Of a stretch of DNA of 12,395 nt, positions 1-6,175 are shown piece after piece; positions within the stretch are counted from its first letter, which is position 1; the number at the start of each line of letters is the position of its first letter. The stretch spans positions 1-12,395 of the forward strand of contig QHTS01000210.1 of NCBI GenBank assembly GCA_003220905.1, written 5' to 3'. Position numbers and translations under genes: made by a program. Source of the stretch: Gemmatimonadota bacterium. Its GTDB lineage: Bacteria > Gemmatimonadota > Gemmatimonadetes > Gemmatimonadales > GWC2-71-9. Under the pieces are notes generated by a model, which was not told the DNA's origin, searched no databases, and was given only the letters and a program-made list of their open reading frames with translations.

Positions 1-1
1 C

Positions 2-1315
2 TATCTGCGGAGCGGCGTGTATACCATGCCGGAGTTCCTTGAGCGCCGCTTCAATCCGGCCGCGCGCACCTACTTCACGTGGGTGTCGATCATCGGATAC
101 GTGCTGACGAAGATCAGCGTGACGCTGTTCGCCGGCGGGATCGTGATGCGCGAGGTGACGGGGTACAGTGTCTGGACCAGCGCGGTGATCCTGATCGTCA
201 TCACCGGCATCTACACGGTCCTGGGAGGCCTGCGCGCCGTGATTTACACGGAAGTGATGCAGGCTGTCGTGCTGATCATCGGGTCCGCGACCATGGCGGT
301 GCTGGGGCTGCAGGCGGTGGGGGGGTGGAGCGGTCTCGAGGCGCGCGTGCCGGCGGACTTCTTCTCCATGTGGAAGCCCATGAATCACCCCAACTTCCCC
401 TGGACGGGCATTGTGTTCGGGGCGCCGATCCTGGGCGTCTGGTACTGGTGCACCGACCAGCACATCGTGCAGCGGGTGCTCGCGGCCAAGAACGTCAGCG
501 CCGCCCGCACGGGCACCATCCTCGCCGGATTTCTGAAGATCCTGCCGGTGTTCATCTTCGTGCTGCCGGGGATCATCGCGGCGGCGTTGTACGCGGACAT
601 CCGAGGCGGGTCGGCCGATGCGGCGTACCCGGCGCTGGTAACGCGGCTCCTACCGGCCGGGTTCAAGGGCTTGGTGCTGGCGGGCATGCTCGCCGCGCTG
701 ATGAGCTCGCTCGCCTCCGCGTTCAACTCCTGCTCGACGCTGCTCACGTGGGACGTGTACCGCAAACTCCGGCCCGACGCGAGCGAGCAGCGGCTGGTAG
801 CGGTGGGGCGCATCACCACCGTACTGCTGGTCGGGCTGGGTCTCTTGTGGATCCCGTTCATGAAGTACATCTCGCCGCAGATCTACATCTACCTGCAGAG
901 TGTGCAGGCTTACATCGCACCACCGATCGCGGCGTGCTTCCTGCTTGGTGTGCTGTACCCGAGGCTGAACGGAACCGGTGCCTTGGCCGCGCTCTGGACC
1001 GGGCTCGTGATCGGGACGGCGCGACTCGTACTCGAGCTCGCGCGGGCCAGCCTGGCCAGCGGCTCGGTGTGGGCGTGGTTCGCGGGGATCAACTTCCTCC
1101 ACTTCGCGGCGCTGCTGTTTGCGCTGTGCTCGGGGATCCTCATCGCGGTCAGCCTGGCGACCGCCCCGCCTGGAGCCGTCCGGACGGCGGGGCTGACGTA
1201 CGGCGCACCAGAGATCACGGCGGTCCCGGTCCCTGCCGGCCCGCGGAGCCTCAACGTCGCTCTCTCTCTCGTCCTCGCGGCTACGATCGGGGTGCTGTGG
1301 ATCGTGTTCCGATGA
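2..1315 (+). CDS. Sodium:solute symporter (SSS/SLC5 family), SGLT-like, 5' end missing
   Basis: This is an inner-membrane Na+-coupled transporter, most likely for a sugar. The frame is open to the window edge, so the first roughly 100 residues (the first helices) are missing; 437 residues are visible against about 530-560 for the family. Seen directly: the SGLT-type opening TMPEFLERRFNP, a WYWCTDQHIVQRVLAAKN segment, and the MSSLASAFNSCSTL segment, which corresponds to the helix carrying the paired Na+-site serines in vSGLT. About ten hydrophobic helices follow one another, and a DVYRKLRPDASE cytoplasmic loop is present. The stop codon overlaps the start of the trehalase gene (ATGA), so the two are probably one operon and glucose from trehalose is a reasonable substrate. 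The substrate is inferred from the neighbour; the family is clear. Confidence 0.93.
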   Translation, partial: YLRSGVYTMPEFLERRFNPAARTYFTWVSIIGYVLTKISVTLFAGGIVMREVTGYSVWTSAVILIVITGIYTVLGGLRAVIYTEVMQAVVLIIGSATMAVLGLQAVGGWSGLEARVPADFFSMWKPMNHPNFPWTGIVFGAPILGVWYWCTDQHIVQRVLAAKNVSAARTGTILAGFLKILPVFIFVLPGIIAAALYADIRGGSADAAYPALVTRLLPAGFKGLVLAGMLAALMSSLASAFNSCSTLLTWDVYRKLRPDASEQRLVAVGRITTVLLVGLGLLWIPFMKYISPQIYIYLQSVQAYIAPPIAACFLLGVLYPRLNGTGALAALWTGLVIGTARLVLELARASLASGSVWAWFAGINFLHFAALLFALCSGILIAVSLATAPPGAVRTAGLTYGAPEITAVPVPAGPRSLNVALSLVLAATIGVLWIVFR

Positions 1316-2973
1316 GCGCGTCGCGGAGGTCGGTGGAGGATGGTGGAGGCCGTGGAGGTTGGTGGAGGTGTGTGCTCGCGCTTGCGGTGGCATACCTCGC
1401 CACAACCTCCACGACCTGCAGAACCTCCACAAACCTCCACCAACCTCCGTTCTACGACCCCGCGCGCGACCTCGGCGCCCTGTTCCAGGACGTCCAGCTC
1501 TCGGGAATCTTCCCGGACTCGAAGACCTTCGTCGACGCGCGGCCGCTCGTCGCGCCGAGTGAAATTGTCGCCCGGTACACCGCCTCGACCGGCATAAAGG
1601 TGGGGCGGGGAATGCTGAGGGATTTCGTGGCGCAGACCTTCGAGGTGCCTCGGCCGGTCGGCGAAGGCTTCCGGACGGACACCTCGCAGACCATGGAGCA
1701 GCACATTCGTGCGCTGTGGCCCGTGCTGACGCGCCCGCCCGACACCGTTGACGCCTACTCGTCGCTCATCCCGCTCCCGCACCCCTACGTCGTCCCCGGC
1801 GGCCGCTTCCGCGAGGTCTACTACTGGGACTCGTACTTCACGATGCTCGGGCTCGTTGCGAGCGGTCGGACCGATCTCGTGAAAAGCATGCTCGACAACT
1901 TCGCCCACCTGATCGGGACGGTCGGGCACATCCCGAACGGGAACCGGACGTACTACCTCAGCCGCAGTCAGCCACCGTTCTTCGCCGCCATGGTCGGGCT
2001 GTACGCGCGGGCAACGGATACCACGCAGGTCCTGCCATACCTCGACGCGCTGGAAGCGGAGCACGCCTATTGGATGAATGGAGCGGAGCGTCTCGCACCG
2101 GGGGCGGGTCAGGCGTACCGCCGCGTCGTCCGGCTCTCGGACGGCGGGCCGCTGCTCAACCGGTACTGGGACGACCGAGCCGACCCCAGGCCGGAGTCCT
2201 ACCGCCCGGATTACGAGGTGGGTCAGACGCTCGCAGACGCGCGCCGCGAAGGGTTCTATCGGAACGTTCGGGCCACGGCCGAGAGCGGCTTGGACTTCTC
2301 GAGCCGCTGGATGCGCGACCCGAAAGACTTGCGCACGCTGGAGACGACGGACCTGATCCCGGTGGATCTCAACAGTCTCCTCTATCATGCCGAGCGGATG
2401 ATCGCCGTGCTCCGGGCGTTCCGCGGGCGGGCAGGAGACGCGGGCGTCGCGAGACAGTTCGCCGAGGCGGCCGCGGACCGTCGTCGCGCCCTGCTGGCCG
2501 CCGCGTATGATCCTGCAACGGGGTTCTTCTACGACGTTCGGTGGCGCAGCGGAGCGCGTGTGACGGATCGGCCCACCCTGGCGGCTGCGTCCCCGTTGTA
2601 TTTCGGGCTCGCGACTCCCGAGCAAGGCCGCGCGGTCGCGGCGCGCCTCGAGCGGGACTTCTTGAAGCCCGGCGGATTCGTCACGACGTTGATCGCCTCA
2701 GGCCAACAGTGGGACGCCCCCAACGGATGGCCGCCCTTGGAGTGGTTGACGATCGAGGGCGTTCGCCGCTACGGGCGCGCGGATCTGGCGGATGCCGCCC
2801 GCGACCGGTGGCTCGCGCTGAACCGCCGCACTTATCGGTCGACCGGCAAAATGATGGAAAAGTACGACGTGGTCGATGTGCGACGGTCGGCCGGCGGCGG
2901 CGAGTACGCGACGCAGGATGGGTTCGGGTGGTCCAACGGGGTGGCGCTGGCGCTCGCCGGGCAGCACCGGTGA
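1312..2973 (+). CDS. treA: Exported trehalase, glycoside hydrolase family 37
   Basis: Hydrolyses alpha,alpha-trehalose to two glucose molecules by inversion, probably in the periplasm. It has 553 residues, close to E. coli TreA. Seen: GH37 signature 1, PGGRFREVYYWDSY (162-175); the SGLDFSSRW segment with the expected catalytic acid Asp328 (E. coli has SGWDxSSRW); signature 2, QWDAPNGWPP (466-475); and MMEKYD with the expected base Glu516. The domain begins near FYDPARDLGALFQDVQ (residue 47). The start is the ATG overlapping the symporter stop. No Shine-Dalgarno sequence precedes it, so translational coupling is likely, and no later Met lies before the catalytic domain. Residues 17-33 (WWRCVLALAVAYLATTS) look like a signal-peptide core, but most flanking N-terminal residues are encoded by a repeat dyad (1323-1449). 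STTC at 33-36 is a poor lipobox, so lipidation is doubtful. Confidence 0.95.
   Translation: MSASRRSVEDGGGRGGWWRCVLALAVAYLATTSTTCRTSTNLHQPPFYDPARDLGALFQDVQLSGIFPDSKTFVDARPLVAPSEIVARYTASTGIKVGRGMLRDFVAQTFEVPRPVGEGFRTDTSQTMEQHIRALWPVLTRPPDTVDAYSSLIPLPHPYVVPGGRFREVYYWDSYFTMLGLVASGRTDLVKSMLDNFAHLIGTVGHIPNGNRTYYLSRSQPPFFAAMVGLYARATDTTQVLPYLDALEAEHAYWMNGAERLAPGAGQAYRRVVRLSDGGPLLNRYWDDRADPRPESYRPDYEVGQTLADARREGFYRNVRATAESGLDFSSRWMRDPKDLRTLETTDLIPVDLNSLLYHAERMIAVLRAFRGRAGDAGVARQFAEAAADRRRALLAAAYDPATGFFYDVRWRSGARVTDRPTLAAASPLYFGLATPEQGRAVAARLERDFLKPGGFVTTLIASGQQWDAPNGWPPLEWLTIEGVRRYGRADLADAARDRWLALNRRTYRSTGKMMEKYDVVDVRRSAGGGEYATQDGFGWSNGVALALAGQHR
1323..1449. repeat. Heptamer-repeat dyad (GGTGGAGG / CCTCCAC) inside the trehalase 5' end
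   Basis: The left arm carries GGAGG-type units beginning near 1323, 1333, 1343, 1352 and 1362. The right arm carries CCTCCAC-type units near 1395, 1406, 1415, 1424, 1434 and 1444. Spacing in both arms is mostly 9-10 bp. The inner arms form a perfect 16-bp inverted repeat, GGAGGTTGGTGGAGGT (1354-1369) against 1433-1448. The 25 bases just after the left arm encode most of the hydrophobic VLALAVA core of the signal peptide. This looks like a REP/MITE-type palindromic element read through in frame, but no transposase or target duplication is visible. Confidence 0.75.
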
Positions 2974-3008
2974 AGAAGCACGCCCGGCGTCGCCTTTCCT
3001 GGAAGGTG

Positions 3009-3104
3009 TCTTCACCCCCTGGTCCCGATCTATGAGTCCTCACCCCGTGTTTGCTTCTCCATGAGTTCTCACCCCGTTGCCTCCTCTCCATGGGTCCTCA
3101 CCCC
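3009..3104. repeat. Left cluster of TCCTCACCCC units spaced about 29 bp apart
   Basis: TCxTCACCCC-type decamers begin at 3009, 3037, 3066 and 3095, a spacing of 28, 29 and 29 bp. Three are preceded by TGAG or TGGG. The sequence between units is not conserved. They are the reverse complement of the GGGGTGAGGAC units right of the DUF559 remnant, so the two clusters face each other. Confidence 0.7.
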
Positions 3105-3420
3105 CTGTCCCCCTCTCCCTTCGGGAGAGGGGGGGACGATCGGCGGTCTCCGGAGTGCGTCCCGCAGGATCGTTTCGAGGTGTTCGCGCGTGACCTCGCA
3201 ATTCCTGATGCGGACCACGCGATAGCCGGCAGCTTCGAGCAACTCCGCTCGAGCTGCATCGTAGGCTTCTTGAGCGATGCTGTCGTGCGCGTCGCCTTCG
3301 AGCTCCAGGACGAGCCGCACCGCGACGCAGTAGAAGTCCACGATGAAGCCATGCAGGACGACGGCCGCCTCGGATGGAATCCGAACAGCCCGTCACTGAG
3401 CAGAACGTTGCGTGGTCCGA
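3069..3420 (-). pseudogene. DUF559 (Vsr-like PD-(D/E)xK endonuclease) remnant, frameshifted and 5'-truncated
   Basis: The frame open from 3392 down to 3069 reads VVLHGFIVDFYCVAVRL, then LVLELEGDAHD, AYDAARAELLEAAGYRVVRIRNCEV and ETILRDALR. This matches the C-terminal two thirds of the DUF559 family, whose typical core is IVDFYC...LVIELDG.H...YD..R...LE..GYRVLRF.N.EV. The frame is closed by a TGA at 3393-3395. The expected upstream element (GF.FRRQ) appears in another frame as GLFGFHPRR (about 3393-3367), so a frameshift lies near 3365. No N-terminal helix or credible start codon remains. After ALRR (about 3150) the frame reads through the left palindrome and is not family sequence. The conserved acidic residues of the core survive, but the gene is very probably not functional. 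Confidence 0.7.
3093..3134. repeat. Left arm of a 42-bp perfect inverted repeat, containing a GGGAGAGGG hairpin
   Basis: This arm is the exact reverse complement of 3435-3476. Inside it an 11-bp perfect stem, CCCCCTCTCCC (3109-3119) with GGGAGAGGGGG (3123-3133), closes a TTC loop. After one extra G the pairing with the right arm continues for four more bases. This CCCTCTCCC...GGGAGAGGG type of palindrome occurs as a dispersed repeat in many high-GC bacteria (recalled, not searched). Lying between convergent genes, it could also stop transcription from either side. Confidence 0.85.
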
Positions 3421-3434
3421 CGTCGGACCTTCGT

Positions 3435-3476
3435 CCCCCCTCTCCCGAAGGGAGAGGGGGACAGGGGGTGAGGACC
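3435..3476. repeat. Right arm of the 42-bp perfect inverted repeat
   Basis: Exact reverse complement of 3093-3134. It contains the 11-bp stem 3436-3446 with 3450-3460 around a GAA loop. The two arms enclose the DUF559 remnant, giving a unit of about 384 bp from 3093 to 3476. Arm identity is complete although the enclosed gene is broken. Confidence 0.85.
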
Positions 3477-3580
3477 GAACGGCGAGGGACTGGGGGTGAG
3501 GACCGAACGGCGAGGGAGGGGGTGAGGACCGAACGGAAAGGAGAGAGGGGGTGAGGACCAAACCGAGAGGGTGTCAGGAT
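3464..3580. repeat. Right cluster of GGGGTGAGGACC units spaced 26-29 bp apart
   Basis: GGGGGTGAGGACCGAACGG-type units lie at about 3464, 3492, 3518 and 3547 (the T of GTGA is at 3469, 3497, 3523 and 3552), with a decayed GGGTGTCAGGA near 3569. The first three share the GAACGG tail. The unit also forms the outer end of the 42-bp inverted repeat, so the cluster looks like tandem growth of one repeat end. Confidence 0.75.
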
Positions 3581-3588
3581 CGACGCGG

Positions 3589-3618
3589 AGCGCCAGCGGC
3601 GAGTCTCGCGCTGGCGCT
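3589..3618 (-). terminator. Strong hairpin just after the GH15 stop, candidate terminator of the otsA-otsB-GH15 operon
   Basis: AGCGCCAGC (3589-3597) pairs perfectly with GCTGGCGCT (3610-3618). Inside the loop GCGA (3599-3602) pairs with TCGC (3606-3609), giving a 13-bp stem with one bulged base and a GTC loop. It starts two bases after the GH15 stop codon. No T-tract follows on the minus strand, so it is not a textbook intrinsic terminator. It may instead protect the 3' end or work with Rho. Confidence 0.5.
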
Positions 3619-3620
3619 GA

Positions 3621-5408
3621 TCAAAACGCTTGATCCCACCGTACGGACAACCGGATCGCCGACCCGATGAGCCCGACCATGCTGTACGTCTGCACGAAGT
3701 TGCCCCACTGCTCGCGCGTCCGGGGATCGATGTGCTCGGCCAGGAGGCCGTGCCGGTTGCGGGCGCCGAGCAAGGTCTCGAACAGGGCGCGGGCCTCGTC
3801 GCGCTGGCCGAGCGCGGCGAGCGCGTTGATGTACCAGCAGGTGCACACCAGAAACGCGTTGTCGGGCTTCCCGAAGTCGTCCGGCTCCACATAGCGGAAG
3901 ACGAAGTCGCCGCGCTTGAGCTCGCGCCCGATGGCCCGCACCGTGCCGACGAACCGCGGATCGTCGTCGGAGAGGAAGCCGAGCTCGTTCAGGCGCAGGA
4001 GGCTCGCGTCCAGCGTGTCGCCGTTCGCCGCGGCCACGAAGCTGTCCTTCGCCGGATTCCAACATCGCTCGCTGACGAACTGGTGGATGCGCGCCGCCTG
4101 GGCGCGCCAGTGCGCGGCGCGCTCGGCGAGCCCCAGGTGCGCCGCGATCTTGGCCAGCCGGTCGCACCCGGCCCAGCACATCACGCTGGAAAAGGTGTGC
4201 ACGCGCGGCGTGCCGCGCAGCTCCCAGATGCCGGCGTCCGGCTGGTCGAACAGCGTGGCGGCGTGATCCCCGAGGGTTTCCAGACGGTGGAACAGCACCG
4301 CGTCGCCGCGACGCACCAGCCGGCGGTCGAAAAACACGTGGGTCGCCGTCAAAATCGCCGCGCCGTAGACGTCGTGCTGCACCTGACGGTGAGCCTGATT
4401 GCCGACCCGGACCGGCCCCATGCCGCGATACCCGGCGAGGGAGGCGATCTCCCGCTCTTCACCTACGGAGCGCCCGCTGAGGCCGTACACGGGCTGAAGA
4501 CGCCCGTTGTCCGTGCCGGCGACGACATTGACGATGTAGCCGAGGTAGCGCTCCATGGTGCGCGTGGCGCCGAGGCGGTTGAGCGCGTTGACCACGAAGT
4601 AGGCGTCTCGCAGCCAGCAGTAGCGGTAGTCCCAGTTGCGGCGGCTGCCCGGCGCCTCGGGAATCGACGTCGTCATCGCCGCGACGATCGCCCCGGTGTC
4701 TTCGCAGACGTTGAGCTCCAGGGTGATGGCGGCGCGGATCACCGCGTCTTGCCATTCGAACGGGATGCCGAGCGAGCCGACCCATTCCCGCCAATACGTG
4801 GCGGTCTCCTCGAGGAAGCGGCGCCCCACCTCCGCGACGGCCCCCTGCACGGTCTCGTCCGGTCCCAGCAGCAGCGTGACGGCGTCCTCGAGAAAGAAGA
4901 AATTCTCCTCCACCAGCGCGGTCACGGACGCGTCCGTCGTCAGCCGCAGCACCAGATCGGTCCCCACGTACCGGATGTGGTTCGAGCCGCAGGTGATCTC
5001 CGCGCGAGAGCGGCCATAGTGACTCGCGGGCCGGAGACGCACGCGGATGCGGGGGTTGCCGGCCGTCCGCTTGACCTGCCGGACCAGCATCATCGGGGAG
5101 AACATGCGGCCGTGCTGACGGAAGCGAGGCGCGGAATCGGTGATCTCGACGCACCCGCCGGTGCGGTCGTACAGGCGGGTCACGAGGATCGGTGTATTGA
5201 CGAGATATTCCTGCTCGGCCCGGACGAAGTCGCCCAGCTCGACCGCGAAGCATCCGAAGTCGGCGTCCCGAGTCGGCCCGCGCAACAGCGAGCAAAACAC
5301 CGGATCGCCGTCGAACCGTGGGAAGCACGCCCACACGATGTCGCCCGTCGGATTCAGGAGGGCGCCGATCGTGCCGTTGCCGATCAATCCAAGATCGAGG
5401 GATGTCAC
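3621..5408 (-). CDS. Glycoside hydrolase family 15 protein (glucoamylase/trehalase-like)
   Basis: A 595-residue cytoplasmic enzyme with no signal peptide. It begins TSLDLGLIGNGTIGALL with the typical N-terminal beta-sandwich (DIVWACFPRFDGDPVF), followed by an (alpha/alpha)6 barrel. Family marks seen: SIPEAPGSRRNWDYRYCWLRDA (from 248), GIWELRG with the expected general acid Glu396, GLLAEHIDP with the expected general base Glu558, and GNFVQTYSMVGLIGSA near the end. The GTG start at 5408 overlaps the otsB stop (GTGA), with a GGAG eight bases upstream. The frame is open further upstream, but that part lies over otsB and lacks family similarity. GH15 members include glucoamylases, glucodextranases and the trehalases of mycobacteria and some archaea. 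Being encoded directly behind otsA and otsB favours trehalose or an alpha-glucoside as substrate, but specificity cannot be read from the sequence. Confidence 0.93.
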   Translation of the reverse strand: MTSLDLGLIGNGTIGALLNPTGDIVWACFPRFDGDPVFCSLLRGPTRDADFGCFAVELGDFVRAEQEYLVNTPILVTRLYDRTGGCVEITDSAPRFRQHGRMFSPMMLVRQVKRTAGNPRIRVRLRPASHYGRSRAEITCGSNHIRYVGTDLVLRLTTDASVTALVEENFFFLEDAVTLLLGPDETVQGAVAEVGRRFLEETATYWREWVGSLGIPFEWQDAVIRAAITLELNVCEDTGAIVAAMTTSIPEAPGSRRNWDYRYCWLRDAYFVVNALNRLGATRTMERYLGYIVNVVAGTDNGRLQPVYGLSGRSVGEEREIASLAGYRGMGPVRVGNQAHRQVQHDVYGAAILTATHVFFDRRLVRRGDAVLFHRLETLGDHAATLFDQPDAGIWELRGTPRVHTFSSVMCWAGCDRLAKIAAHLGLAERAAHWRAQAARIHQFVSERCWNPAKDSFVAAANGDTLDASLLRLNELGFLSDDDPRFVGTVRAIGRELKRGDFVFRYVEPDDFGKPDNAFLVCTCWYINALAALGQRDEARALFETLLGARNRHGLLAEHIDPRTREQWGNFVQTYSMVGLIGSAIRLSVRWDQAF

Positions 5409-6175
5409 AGGCCCCGCTCCAGCCACGCCCGCACTGCCTGCACGTCGCGCAGGTGCCAGCGGGCCGCGGTCCGTCCCGGCCCGACCTTGATGGAATACCC
5501 GTGCAGGCGATTGACCGTCGCGAAGCCGTACTCGTCGGTGATGTCGTCGCCGACGAACACGGGGGTCCGTCCGCGGAACGGCTCTTCCTGCATGAATTCC
5601 TCCACCGCCACCCCTTTGTCCTTGCCGGCGGGCTTCATTTCCACCACGCGCTTGCCGGCTTGGATGCAGTATTCCGTTCCCGCCTGTGTGACTAAGGCGC
5701 GGGCCAGCCGGTGGACGAAGCCGCCCAAGCGTGGCGCCCGGCGGTAATGCAGGGCCAGGGACAGGCCCTTGTCCTCGAGCACGAGCCCGTGATGCGGAGC
5801 CGCCGCCGCGGCCACCGCATGGCGCAGCCAATCGAGATCCCTCGCCGGGAACGCATGGCGGGAGATCCGTCCGGCGGCGTCCCGCCGCTCGACGCCGTGC
5901 TGTCCGGCCGCCGGAACCTGTGTGTCGGGCACCAGCCGGTCGATGTCCGCGATCGAGCGGCCGCTGATCAACGCCACGGCGCCGCCCACGGCTCGCGAGA
6001 GGTCCGCGATCAGCTTCCGGAGGCCCGCATCGCCGCTCGCGCCGGCCGGCGAGTCCGTCAGCTCGACCAGCGTCCCGTCGATGTCGAAGAAGTAGGCCCA
6101 GTCCGGCCGGGGCACCGGCAATGCGGCCCCGCGTCGGCCACGCGTCGTGCCGTGGCCGTCGCCCGAGGGTGTCAC
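5405..6175 (-). CDS. otsB: Trehalose-6-phosphate phosphatase (HAD superfamily)
   Basis: Removes phosphate from trehalose 6-phosphate to give trehalose; cytoplasmic and Mg2+-dependent. It has 256 residues, normal for OtsB. HAD motifs seen: motif I DIDGTL (31-36) with nucleophile Asp31 and acid/base Asp33; motif II ALISGRS with Ser71; the AAGQHGVE segment (89-96) of the phosphatase family; motif III in KPAGKDKG with Lys187; motif IV VGDDITDE (208-215). The GTG start at 6175 forms a GTGA overlap with the otsA stop. It is preferred over upstream in-frame starts, which would lie deep inside otsA. The upstream SD is weak, so coupling to otsA translation is likely. Residues 1-24 are a low-complexity, Gly/Arg-rich lead before the first motif. 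Confidence 0.94.
   Translation of the reverse strand: MTPSGDGHGTTRGRRGAALPVPRPDWAYFFDIDGTLVELTDSPAGASGDAGLRKLIADLSRAVGGAVALISGRSIADIDRLVPDTQVPAAGQHGVERRDAAGRISRHAFPARDLDWLRHAVAAAAAPHHGLVLEDKGLSLALHYRRAPRLGGFVHRLARALVTQAGTEYCIQAGKRVVEMKPAGKDKGVAVEEFMQEEPFRGRTPVFVGDDITDEYGFATVNRLHGYSIKVGPGRTAARWHLRDVQAVRAWLERGL

Noticed and set aside
1402..1425. A lipobox making the trehalase a lipoprotein (STTC, Cys36)
   Set aside because: Positions -3 to -1 (Ser-Thr-Thr) do not fit [LVI][ASTVI][GAS]C, and the segment is encoded by repeat sequence.
910..2625. A 571-codon minus-strand frame across the symporter and trehalase
   Set aside because: It crosses two real genes, is Arg/Pro/Glu-rich and contains translated repeat; no family likeness.
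3040..3561. Open frames of about 170 codons on both strands through the repeat region
   Set aside because: Most of each product is translated palindrome and repeat sequence; only the 3069-3392 minus frame carries family-like residues.
3009..3580. A CRISPR array, suggested by repeats near 29-bp spacing
   Set aside because: Only about 10-19 bp is conserved per unit, the spacing varies, orientation flips between clusters, and no leader or cas genes are present.
3630..5747. A 705-codon open frame on the plus strand, antisense to GH15 and the end of otsB
   Set aside because: It shows the same antisense composition effect and no recognisable motif, while the minus strand has full GH15 and HAD signatures.
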